Origin: Chelydra serpentina
Taxonomy: Eukaryota; Chordata; Testudines; Chelydridae
Assembly: GCA_037349315.1 (NCBI GenBank)
Contig: JBAIAC010000026.1
Span: 1,736,001-1,800,000, forward strand
Direction: 5' to 3'
Length of the DNA stretch: 64,000 nt
Made by a program: the position numbers and the translations under genes
Part shown: positions 22,601-34,600 of the stretch, one piece after another
How the letters are laid out: each line of letters begins with the position of its first letter
Numbering within the stretch: position 1 is the stretch's first letter
Notes under the pieces: model-generated
The model's database searches: none
What the model was told of the DNA's origin: nothing
The model's input: only the letters and a program-made list of their open reading frames with translations

Positions 22601-25600
22601 CTGCTCCCCCAGTGCCCTGCACCTCCCCAGTCACAGGGTCTCTGCTGCTCCTCACAGTCCTTGTGCCCTCACCAGCCCCCTGGGCCATTTAGCCTCTGGG
22701 CGTCAGTCTCATTGACAGGGCTGGTGCGCCCACTAGGCGACCGTAGGCCGCAGCTGCCTCCTGCCTTCCCGTCTCCACGGCTGAGCTGGGAGCGGGGGGG
22801 ATGGCTGGCTCTGCGGCTGAGGCGGGAGCCGGGGGTGGGGTGGGGGTGAGGCTGGCCGTGGCTGTCTCCCGCCCTCCCGTCTCCACGGCTGAGCTGGGAG
22901 CGGGGGGGTGGGGGTGGGGGTGGCTGGCTCTGCGGCTGAGGCGGGAGCCGGGGGGGGTGGGGGTGAAGCTGGCCACGGCTGTCTCCCGCCCTCCCATCTC
23001 CACGGCTGAGCTGGGAGCGGGGGGGATGGCTGGCTCTGCGGCTGAGGCGGGAGCCGGGGGGGGGGTGGGGGTGAGGCTGGCCGCGGCTGTCTCCCGCCCT
23101 CCCGGCTCCACAGCTGAGCTGGGAGCTGGTGGGGGGGGGGGGCACCACAGGCAGGGGGCGGCTGCCGCAGGCGGGGGGACTGAGCTGCCGGCCCACGGGG
23201 GTAGGGTGGGGAGCTACCGTGTGGTGGGGGGACTGGCTGCTGTAGCAGGAGAGCGGTGTTAGCTGGTGGAGGGGGGGCGCAGGGCTGGTGCAAGGAAGTT
23301 TCGCCTAGGGCGCGAAACTTCCTTGCACCGGCCCTGCTGATTGAAAACTGTGGAAGGTGGCAGTCAACGTTATTGGGGGCAGCCTCCCTCCCACATGCAG
23401 ATGGCCTGGGGTTAGGGGCTCTGTCAATAATCATTAACTTTATTCTCTTTCAGGAATTACAGAACTTGGCATCCAGGCATCCAAACTTGGTGATCATTGT
23501 GCTAGGTGGGTGCCCTGCCGCGGGACGAGAGAGCTGAGGTTTCCTTGCTCTGGATCCTGTCCTTCCCCATTCCCTGTCCTCCTCCGTATCCCCTTTCCGT
23601 GCACTCCAGATCTCAGTGGGGAGAACAGGACCAGAGTCAATAATCACTCCGAGCCTACTGACCCCTTACCCAGCCCTAGAGAAGCTGGGTATGAGTGGGG
23701 AGCCCTGCAGGGGTCGGATGGCCCTAGGTGGGCTGGAAAAGCCCCAGGGTCACCACGCGCCAGGTGCCTCATGTGACAATCACACATGGGAAGCCAGGGC
23801 CGATCCACAACATTTTGGCACCTGAGGTGGGGAGCTCAAATGACACTCCCATACCCCCTCGCTTGGGCCGCCTGGTTCGCCTACTGGTTGCACCGGCCCT
23901 GATCTACTTCAGGTATAGTGAGGAGTTTTGGACTATCATACAACATCCCAAATATACTGTGTTCCTTGAGCTGCATGAAACGTTCTTCAACTGACTGTAT
24001 AGCACAATCTAGCACCTGGTTAAAGATTGAACTTTGAATTGTTGTTTGGGGTCTCTTATGGGATTATCCCGTGCCTCGTAATCAAAATGCCTTCTTCGGT
24101 GACTCTTGGATTCTTGAAAGGGTGGGAAAATAGCTTCAATGTGAAGTTCCTCTGCCAACTTCTTCAGAACGTTTTGAAATCCCTCATCTGACCGGTAAGA
24201 CTGTAGGTATGACTTTGCTTTGTTCAGTTGTTCCATTACTCCAGATATATCAAGGTCAACACCATGGAGTCTCTTGGTTACACTTGTTTCAAACAGTATG
24301 TCATGCCACAATACTAAGCCACAAAGAAATTTGTAGTAAATTTGATAGGCTTTATCGCCTCCACTCGATTTTCCCATCATGTGGCACTCAGTGGTTTCAG
24401 TGTCAGAGAGGATGTTCCAAGATGTTGCTTCAAAATTTGCCATCGATGAGTTGATGCAGAGAAAAATACACAGATGCTTTGAATTACATTTAAAAATTCA
24501 GCAGCCTCACTAGAAGCTGATGCTGCATCACTGACCACCGAGTTCAATGAATGAGAACTGCATGGGACAAAAAAAGCTTGAGGGTTTAACTTTCAGATCT
24601 GTGTCTGCACTCCTCTGTTCTTTCCTCTCATGTTGGCACCATTATCGTAGCCCTGACCTCTCATATCAGCTATCGCAATTCCCGTATCTTCCAGCTTTTT
24701 AAGAAGCACCATCTCCTCTAGTATCATCAATGTCAATACTAAGTCTAAGCATCAACAGTCTAGAAAATGCTCTCTGACAGTCACCATTGCAGAGACATTT
24801 TCACTAGGTTCTGTTGTTGTTACAAAACGCACCATTAAAGTCATTTGTCTTGAATGCTCTATTCGGCACTGGTGAGGCCTCATTTGGAGTACTGTGTTCA
24901 GTTTTGGGCCCCACACTACAAAAAGGATGTGGATAAATTGGAAAGAGTCCAACGGAGGGCAACAAAAATGATTAGGGGGCTGGAGCACATGACTTATGAG
25001 GAGAGGCTGAGGGAACTGGGATTGTTTAGCCTGCAGAAGAGAAGAGTGAGGGGGGATTTGATAGCTGCTTTCAACTACCTAAAAGGGGGTTCCAAAGAGG
25101 CTGGATCTAGACTGTTCTCAGTGGTAGAAGATGACAGAACAAGGAGTAATGGTCTCAAGTTGCAGAGGGGGAGGTTTAGGTTGGATATTCGGAAAAACTT
25201 TTTCACTAGTAGGGTGGTGAAGCACTGGAATGGGTTACCTAGGGAGGTGGTGGAATCTCCTTCCTTAGAGGTTTTTAAGGTCAGGCTTGACAAAGCCCTG
25301 GCTGGGATGATCTAGTTGGGGTTGGTCCTGCTGTGAGCAGGGGGTTGGACTAGATGATCTACTAAGGTCCCTTCCAACCCTGAGATTCTATGATTCTATG
25401 AATGGCTGATGTCAGATGTGCAGTCCAGAATAACAGAGTAATATCTTAGAATCATAGAATATCAGGGTTGGAAGGGACCTTAGTAGATCATCTAGTCCAA
25501 CCCCCTGCTCAAAGCAGGACCAATCCCCAATTTTTTTTGCCCCAGATCCCCAAATGGCTCCCTCAAGGATTGAACTCACAACCCTGGGTTTAGCAGGCCA

Positions 25601-28600
25601 ATGCTCAAACCACTGAGCTATCCCTCCCCCCTTGCTGACTTCAGATTTGCCACAAGCTTCTGTTTGACTTTTGTTGCCAATAACTGTATGATTTCATTTT
25701 GAATTGTTTTTCCAAGGTAGTGATGTGTGTACATTTCTTGGGTGATGACTCTTCTTAGATGCTCCTGGAGTACAGCATCAAACTCAGCCATCAGCTCCAC
25801 AATTTAAAGGAAGTTTCCATTGTTTGGCATATACAGCTGATCTGAAGTGCCACACAGTGCTAGGTTTTGGGTAGCAAGCATTCTCACAATGGCAATGAGC
25901 CTTTTCAGAACATTTTGCCAGTAAAGAGACTCTGATGCAATCTTCTCTTGATGCTGATCATCTATGGTGGCCTTTAACCTTAGTCTCATCTCAAGCTCTT
26001 TCCACCTATGGAATGCTTTTGGGTCATTTGCTGCCTTCTCATGGCATGCCAGATTTCTAGCCAGATTTTTCCAGTCCTTTGTTCCTATAAAACTCAATAT
26101 GGCTGGAACATTAGACTGGAAGAGTTTGCAACAAAAACAGTATGCAGCATTCTGGGTTTTTGAGTACATAACCATGGCCTCTCCACTTTGTCACCATTAG
26201 GGATTTCACGCCAATAATGTGTTGGATGGAAACTTCTATTTTCATTGTCTTTGGGGAACATGAAGTTTTTCACTTGCTGTGGCCCATGGAAGTCCCTCAG
26301 GCTACTGCTCAAGTGGGTCCACAGTCCTGGATCATCTAGACTTAAGGAACTAAACTCAGCAGCAGCTGTTTCTTGCGCCTCCACCACGCTCTTCTCTGAT
26401 CTACACTTTTCTTCAGGAATGTGCATGGTTACATCCATTTGAGATGGAGATATGGATGCTGCAGTAGCTGCCGGGTCACTTGCACTCTGACCAACTGGAA
26501 GATCAGGCATCTCCTCACCACTCACATCCTCACTGGGGCCGGAAGGCTCACCGTGAACATTTGTGTCTATGTATCTCAGGAGAGCTCCTTCCTGCTTAGA
26601 TGGAAAAGCTCCCTTTGCTTTCTTTCTTTTTCTGAATAGTGCCCCAGAGGGGCATTTTCTTCTTTCACTCATGACTGCTGTTCTGTGCCAGCTATAGTGG
26701 CTCTCAACACTCAGCTGAAGGGGACAAATAAGCAGGCTGGTAGCAGGGCCTGAGTGAGGGAAGATATCAACGTCTTAAGGGCCTAACTGGCTCCTACTAC
26801 TTCAGTTGACTGCCTGTTCTCCTCAAGTGGGTTCAGGGAAGCAGCAGGAAACAGGAAGCTCCCTGAGAAGCTGGTGTTCATCAGTCCAGGCTCCTGGGGG
26901 TGCTAGAGAGGTACATAAGAGGCTCCTCCTCCTCTCTCTCCCTGCAGCTCCTGCTGCTTTCTGTTCTTCCCTCTCACCTTTCTCCTGCCTGCCTGTCATG
27001 TCTCTTATGCCCTCCTTCCCCCAGCTCAGCACTCCACCATCTCTGTGCATCTAGAGCAGAGAGAATACATGTGCACCAGCAGCAGACACCATTTTCTACA
27101 CTCTGGGTCCAAGTGGTGCCCCCCCCTCCAGTCTGGCACCTGAGGCGGCCGCCTCATTTCGCCTCATGGTGAGGCCAGCCCCGTGGGCAGCTCTCTCATG
27201 CCTTTTCTGGGTCAGAGCCTCATGCATCCAGCTGAGCTGCAGCAAGGGCGCTCTCAGTTGCCTGCTGTTGTACCGGTTGGCCACTAGAGAGTGCTGTGGC
27301 ACCTCCTGAGGCAGCGCCTGGCACCTCCTGTCCCTGTACCGTGAGGGCCAAGAAGAAGCAGCCAGGAGGCAGGGCGGCCGGAAGAGGTGGCAGCGGCCGT
27401 GCAAGGCGAAGGTCCCAGGATGGGGCCCTGCACCAGCTGCTCCACGCTCCCCCAGCACTAACGCCCTCACACCCACGCTGCAACCCAAATACTCCTCTGC
27501 ACCCCAGGGTTCCCAGCTCCCTCGGAGCTGCCACCCACAGAGATCACAACCCATCAGACAGACCCCCCCACCCGCAAAAAAATCATGAGATTGGGGCCGA
27601 AATCCTGATACTTTAAACATCACATCGGGTTTTTCAGACTCTTTTTTCATTTTTCAGCTCCCCCCAGCTCCTCTGCCAGTGTGTGTGGGGGAATTCCAGC
27701 TAGCAGAGTCAGTCTGTCATGCACATCTCTCCCTGGTTGCTCACCCTTAAGAGAGAGGAACTGACACCCAATCCCTCTTCCTGTCTTAACTCTCCCTCCT
27801 AGTTACCCACCTAACCCCCAGGCCCCTCTGCTCACAGGCTATGAAATAGAACAGGAAAATGAACAGCCAGGAAACACTGAGTAGCCTCCCTCTGTATCTA
27901 GTTTGCCAAGTAGTTTTCAGTAAAGGTTACGTCAGTGTAGCCAGCTCCATCTGAGTTTTTATTTCAATTATCCTTCCCTGCTGCCCCCCCCACCTCCACT
28001 TCTCTGGGCCCAGCAGCAGCTTCCCCCCAGTTGCCACCCCCCACCTGTCACTGCTGTGGTAAGAAGCTCCCTGGCCCCTGGGAGAGGGGTGTGCTCTGAG
28101 GTGACATGGGAGCAGAGGAATCATGCACATGAACCCCCTGCTCTGTCTCTGTAGAAGTTACGGACCCAGCCAGCATCAAGGCGGCAGCCGCCAGAGTTGA
28201 GGAGCATCTGAAAGGCTCGGGGCTGAATCTGTTAATAAACAATGCTGGGATAATAACACTGAACACACTAGAGTCTGAGACGCCGGAGGACATGTCCCTG
28301 GTGTACGCAACCAACGTGACGGGGCCCCTGCTGGTGAGCCAGGTAAGGGCCCCGACAGAGGGCACGTCGCCGGCTGCACTGGGGTGTGCGACAATTCCCA
28401 TCCCTTTGGCTCTGGTTATGGGATCAATGAGCCAATCCAGGCGGGGCCCCAGGGCGGGGGCAGTGCCCATCCCACCTGAGAAATGGACCCATAAGCCCAG
28501 AACCACAAGTGGCCTAGGTGTTGTGACACTCAGAGTTCCACCTTGACTCCTAGGCCCCGAGAAAGCCGGGGAAGAGCGATGTGATGCACAGACCCAGGTA

Positions 28601-31600
28601 CGTTCCCATAAGAACGGCCACACTGGGGCCCCTAGGAGCCTGTCTCACTTAGGGTCCCAGGGAACTCTTCCAGCAGAAATTCAGGCTCCCACGGGATGAG
28701 GTGTTCATAGTTTCCAGTTTATCCTTCTCTGTGACAAATCGTCCCCAGTGGAATAATTAGCGAGCATGATGGAAAGGGGGTTTTCGGGGGCAAAGGTCCC
28801 TCCTGTGCCAATTGCATCTCTTGCTGGTTAGCTTCTGTCTCAGGTTCCCCGGCCTCTCTGGTCCCTTCTCCCTCTCCCTCGTCCTTCCCAGCAGCAGCCC
28901 AGGCTTCCTTAGGTGCGAGTCACAGGGCAGGCTAACTTTGCTGTGAAGTGAGTGCGGTGTGTGCGGAGCTGCAGCTGTGTGAGCGCACCAGCTGCTTTCT
29001 CTATCGCTCCCCAGCAGTGGCGGCTGACTGGGCCCAGGGCATGGCCAGACCGAGCCAAGAACCTGAGTCTCAGCTGCAAGGGCAGCTCTCGGGACTCACT
29101 CTGAATCTCTGCTCCCGTCCCCTTGGGAGCTCGTTCTCGGTCCCTTGGGCGAGAGGCAGGGGAAGAAAGGGAGCCGTGTCAGGAGCACGGGGCAGTGTGA
29201 GGCAGGGACGCCCGGGCTGTCAGGCTGGAGGGGCTCAGCTGGACGGGGCTGTTAGAGCCATGGCAGCAGGCAGGGTTTGTGTACCTGGAATGGCAGCTGG
29301 TCTAGCCGGCCTTGGCTGGAACGGGGTGAGAGGAGACTCAGCAATGGCGCTTCCCTGGCACTGACTCTCCTCGGCTGCCATAAGGGGTGTAGAGCTGTGA
29401 GATCAGGGGTGTGTGTCACATGTGGTTCCCTGGGGCCGAATGGCCAATAGTGGCTGCACTGAGGTCTTTGTGCTCCATTCACTTCCCTTCCAAATGAAAC
29501 CATTTAACACAAGTTCAGCATCTCACTCACGGCCTTTCCCCCAGCCCAGGGTCTGCTGCAGGGACCTGGCTACTCCTTCAAGATTCCTGTCCACAGCCTG
29601 TGTGCCTGGGCCTCCGGCTGACCCTCTCTGCTCTCTGCTCCTTCCCAGCCTGCTCCCAGCAGCACTGCACTCCCAGCCCTAGCCTGAGTCACACATGAAC
29701 CGGCTGCTTTCCCCTGCCGGAGCCTCCCGCTCCCTGTGCTCTCACACTAACTGAGCACTTGCTGGCTCCTGTGAGGACCAGGGGATCTCCAAGCTGTCTG
29801 ATCTCTGCTCCACAGCTGTAGCTGATCACCCAGAGATGGGGCTGGGACTGGGCCCAATTTCCCTTAGAGGTCAGTCACCCAATGGCAGGTTCCCTTATCC
29901 TAAGCTGACCCCATGGGGGCTCTTTTCTCCCCTCCCACCAGGCGTTCCTGCCGTTGCTGAAGAGGGCTGCTCAGAGAAGTACCCAGCCAGGGCTGAGCTG
30001 CAGCAAGGCAGCCATTGTCAACATCTCCAGCAAGGGTGCCTCCATCCAGAATGTCCATATGTGGCATTTGGGGCAAGTCATCTCCTATCGCTGCAGCAAG
30101 GTAAAGGACATGCTCAGGAGGATCTGGAGGAGCGGAATAGGGGCTGCAACCTGACACATTCTAGATAGCCATGCGCCAAGGTCTCCCTCACTCTGCAAAA
30201 GGGGCAGCGTTGGGGATGGGGGTGAACCACGCCAGGTACATGCCCATGCTCACGGCTCCATGAAGGATGCACCAACCAATATTCCCAGCGGGCCATGAGA
30301 CCGGGGTAGAATATAGGCGGCCCACCGGGGTTCCTCGCCCTCTAAAGGTGGTAGTAGGTCCCGCCACTTGGTATCGGGGCAGGACACGAGGGTGAGGAAG
30401 TGAAAAACGTGGAGCACGAGCATGTAAAGTTGTTCTCTTGGTGTGGTTTAGAAACGACCCGGCTACAGGGCACGCAGCCAGCTTAGGTTGTGGAAGGTAG
30501 GGGGCTGGGGGGTCTCATGGGGCAGGGACCCAATGAAAACGTTCAAAGGGCCTGGGGTGAGGTGAGGGTGGGGAGCACCCTCTCGCAGGACCCGCTCAAG
30601 TAGAGCCTGAGAGGTGGGCGATAAGGCTGCCTCCACCTCCTGGAGTGTACGTAGGGGGATCTGAACGGTGGAGAGCCCCATGCTCCAACCAAGAGCTTGG
30701 GTATCCACCCAGTCCCCCCTCTTGCAGCCAGGAGGTCTCCGTTTCTGGTGGTTTCTACCAGGACCTGCCTCTGGCGCACTGAGGGGGACTCTGCCACTTG
30801 CACACGAAGGTAGGGGTTGTGTAGAAGTGGCTTCATGAGGCAGTCCGTCCCCTCAGTGGCCACCATGGACCTGGTCACAGAGAGCAGCTTCCAGGACTGG
30901 AGGAGGTCCTGGTAGAAGACTGGTAGCTTGGAGAAACTCACAGATGACCCCTCGGATGGAGAAAAAATAGCTGTCGGTTGTATCAGAGCCCTCGGAAGGC
31001 GTGCACAAATGTACTCCACACCGGACTACTTGCACCATAAAGGAGTCTGTGCAAGGCCTGGAGGTGGAAGACATGGACCTGGCTGCAGAGGCAAACCAGC
31101 AGGGAGAGGCACCGAAGGAGTCCCGTCCATCTCCACCGCCGCTCACCCACCCTGGCCTCCAAATCCTGCCAGTTCTCTAGCGGAGGAGGATGTGTGGCGG
31201 AAAGGTAAACTCCGAGATAGAGTAGTGGACCCTCGCTCCACCGGATGGCTTGAAGCGCGGGTGGGAGGGAGCTCATCTGCCACCCGTCCCCGACCATCAG
31301 ACCAGAGCTCTTGACCCAGTTGACCTGGGCGGAGGAAGGTGCCGAGTAGATCGCCTGTCAGGCCCCCACCCGCACCAGGTCGCCCGGGTCCTGGACCATG
31401 AAGAGCATGTCATCAGCATACGCCAACAGGACCAGTTGCAACTCCGGCTCTCGAAGCATCCGCCTGCAACGGAGGAGAGAGAGGAAGGATTCGATCGGCA
31501 GAGTATATTGCTGGCCTGATAGTGCCCCTCACTCAAAGCTGACTGGTTCAATCAGGGTCCAGTTGAGCCTGACCGAACACTCCACGGAGGTGTAGAAAAC

Positions 31601-34600
31601 CCAAAAATTGGGGCCTGAAGCTGAATGCTTGAGAGTGCCCAGGAGATACCCATCGTCCATGCTGTTGAACACCTTCTCCTGGTCCAGGGACAGGAGAGCA
31701 AATGACAGACCATCCCTAGACTCAAGCTCCAGGAGGTCCCGGACCAAATAAAATAATAAAAGATGGTACGGCCCAGGATGGTGTAGGTCTGATCGGGGTG
31801 GACCACGTCCACCAGCATGGACCCCAACCTCAGTGAGATGGCCTTTGCTCCAACTTTGTCGTCTGCGCTGAGGAGCGAGAATGGAAGCCAATTCCGAAGG
31901 TCGTGGAGATCCCCGTTCTTATGAGAACAGAGCTGGCCGAAGGCTGGAGGAGTGGGCCCGTGCAAGATGGAAACGTGATAGATAAATGCGTCCAACCAAG
32001 AGTGGCACGACCGATTGACCTCCATCCGGACATAAGTAAAGATGGAATTGTTGTCCGGGTGATGGTCGTGCCAGACGTCCACCAGGGAGTGATGATTGAC
32101 AGTCTCTCTGAGGACACCTGTGGCAGCCTGGCTGCTCTTGATTAGGACCTGTGGCAGCTAAGCTGCTGGGGTGCGGCACCTTTCGACCGGGTTCAGGGGC
32201 CACAGGGACAGAACGGGGCCCTCAACAATGCCGGGCCCAGGCGCCACAACCAGTTCATCACTCGCAGCCACGGCGTCGGGCACGATGGTGTTTGCAATTG
32301 GACCCCTAACTGGGAGTGAAGGCGGCTGCCCCGCCTCAGAAGGGGGCGCACCCAAGGGCTCAGAGCCTGGCCACTTGGCATTGGCCGTTGCCTCAAAGGG
32401 CTCGGTGGCCAGGAGCAGGGTGCTGTCTGCGACCGGACAGAGGAATGAGCCCAGGGGCACCCCAAGGTCGAGAGTGGGGGCAGCAGCTGGGGTAGGGGTA
32501 GGAGGAGAGGGCAGCGTGACTAAGCTGCCGCCCGGGTCAAGGCCCACAGGCAAGGGGTTGTCCTCCCCCTGGGTGACTGGGGCCTCGATCTCCTCGAAGA
32601 TGGAGCTAACATCTCCCCCCGTTGCCCCGGAGTCCTCCCTGCTGGCAACTGAGGCTACAATTGCCTCAGTGTCAAAGGCAGGTACAGATGACAAGGGGGG
32701 TGGGTGGGCTCCATTTGAGGCCTCCTCAGGGAAGAACTCCAGGAAGGGGGCAGCACCTCCCCGATCTGCTGCCATGACATCCTCAGCTGGCGTCACATGC
32801 TGGGCCCTATCAGGGGGCGCGACAGAAGGCTCAGCAGCGGGGGCCCCCATCATGGTCTTGCGGGGGGCTTCCTCCCCCCAAGGGTCAAGCGGGAGGTGCT
32901 GAGCCTGTGCCTTAGGTTTGCAGCGCTTCCCCTGAACAAGCACCCAGCTCTCCAGGGTGCTAGCGGAGGGCTGGCCAGCAGGGGCAGGCCCAGGGGGCAA
33001 GGGTGATATACTCAGGGGTTGGGGAGGACAACGGGGGGAAGGGATACCTCCACCGGGGGGCCCCTCTCTCGTGCCTGCCACCCTGTCCTCCATGGGTCCC
33101 GCCGGACTACACACAATGGAGGTGAGCCCACCCAATGGAGCTCCCTGCCCCCTGCAGGGCCGCAGAGTCGTGCCGGCCCCTTCTGGGAGCGGCGCGGAGC
33201 CAGGGCAGGCAGGGAGCCTGCCTTAGCACTGCTGTGCAGCCGAACCTCTAGCACCTAAAATCTCCCATTTTGGCTGCAGTAGGCGGCCGGAGATAGAGCC
33301 AGATTGCGGGAGACTTCTGATGAAACCGTGGGGGTGCGGGGGGGTGGCAACAGTACTGCCCTCCCAGATCCTGCATAACCTCTAGGTTGCTCTCAGCTGT
33401 CGCAGCCCCCAGAGGCCATTCGGTAGCTGTGGCGTATTAGAGTGCGGCTACACTAGGGATGTAAATATTGGTTTAAAAAGTTACCAGTTAAACGATGAAA
33501 CCGAGGTCGCTCTGGCTGGTCTGGCGGGGGCTGGGGTTCCCACCGGCCTGGACAGCCTGATGTTGCTGGAGCTGGGGTTCTGCCAGCCTGGCGAGGCCAG
33601 GTACCGCCAGGGGTGGGATACGGCAAGGGCTGGGGTCCCTCTGGCTGGGTTAACGGTTCAGGGCTGGTTAACAGTAAGCCTAATATTTACCGGTTAACCA
33701 TGTAGCCTTTTACATCCCTAGGCTACACTCCCTTCTCTGGGGACGTGCCCCTGAGAGCACCTTGCTGTTCCCACTGACAGCATCAGAGCCTGCAGCTCAC
33801 ACCACAGTCCTCACCCCCTTGTCTGTCTCTCCCTCCCCGCCGGGTCTGGGGTCATTTCCTGTAGGGCTCATTCCCCTCCCCCACGCGCTGCTGTCTCTGC
33901 TCATGGTGTCTCGCCCACAGGCTGCTCTGAACATGCTCACCAAGTGCCAGTCCTTGGGGTATGGAGGAGACGGGATCCTGAGCATCGGTGTCCATCCTGG
34001 CTGGGTGCAGACTGACATGGGGAACATAGGTTCTCACCAGGTAGGTGCCTCGCTGCGGGAGGCCAGTCGTACCTCATGTCATGGGCAGATGTTCACCGTA
34101 AGGGGAATGGTTTCACTGCAACTTGTCTCCACCTTCACCCTGTACGGAGGAAAACTGTCCCAGAGAGTCCGTCATCAGATCCCACCTCCTGGGGAGTCAG
34201 CGCTGTGCCTGGGCACTGATCCGCCTGCTGCTATTTCCTTGGTTCCTCCAGCTCCTGCCATCGCAAAGCAAACGTCAGCAGAGCTGCTGTTGTTGGGAGC
34301 TGGAGGAGGTGGGAGCTGGTTGTCATGGGCACCTGTTTGCAGGTATCTGCATGGGGATCCTGCCCCAGCTCCCCACCCAGCATCAGGGCACAGTGACCTG
34401 GGCTGGCCCCAGGGGAGATCCTGGCCCTGCCCCTGCCCCTGCCCCTGGTGTCCTGGGCCGCCCCCAGGGCAGGCGTCTCCCACTCACTCTCCTTTGCCGC
34501 CTAAATAAATGGAGATATGCCAATCTTCTAGAACTGGAAGGACCTTGAAAGGTCATTGAGTCCAGTCCCCTGCCTTCACTAGCAGGACCAAGTATTGTCC

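Larger units (their letters stand above)
22716..23336. mobile_element. hAT MITE carrying a GC-rich tandem array, 117 bp before SDR exon 2
   Basis: The ends are CAGGGCTGGTGC and GCACCGGCCCTG. Flanking 8-mers CTCATTGA (22708-22715) and CTGATTGA (23337-23344) match at 7 of 8. The interior holds about 3.5 copies of a roughly 110-120-base GC-rich unit (22741-23130) containing GGCTGAGCTGGGAGC. The right end is a 24-bp-arm palindrome. Confidence 0.8.
23930..26672 (-). pseudogene. ZMYM1/TTF-type hAT transposase-like protein, broken
   Basis: Reading from 26672 downwards, the N-terminal frame starts [10 protein letters not shown] with a basic stretch, then runs to a zinc-finger (TTF/ZMYM-type) region with a CFCCKLF cysteine cluster near 26130. 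It continues through [29 protein letters not shown] (about 25720), [13 protein letters not shown] (about 24800) and [15 protein letters not shown] (about 24220). The frame changes at several points. Stops fall near 24760, and the C-terminal hAT dimerisation region is mostly deleted after 24009. Such genes occur both as transposases and as domesticated host genes. The breaks and flanking direct repeats point to a dead transposon here. Confidence 0.72.
23795..27183 (-). mobile_element. hAT element with ZMYM1-like transposase, split by a CR1 and a SINE
   Basis: The outer ends read CAGGGCCGATCC on the left and, inverted, CGGGGCTGGCCTC on the right. Flanking 8-mers TGGGAAGC (23787-23794) and TGGGCAGC (27184-27191) match at 7 of 8. 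The minus strand carries pieces of one transposase-like protein in the right order from 26672 to about 23930. A CR1 (24855-25402) and a SINE (25448-25630) are inserted into it. At the left end a second CACCGGCCCTG end at 23889-23899 suggests a nested or palindromic terminus. Confidence 0.72.

Noticed and set aside
22733..23434. Long proline/serine-rich open frames of 140-233 codons on the minus strand
   Set aside because: They fall in a GC-rich tandem array inside a hAT MITE, recur in several frames on both strands, and have no domain or splice context.
32171..32902. 243-codon plus-strand frame
   Set aside because: It is the antisense shadow of the ORF1-like frame of the Tx1-like LINE.
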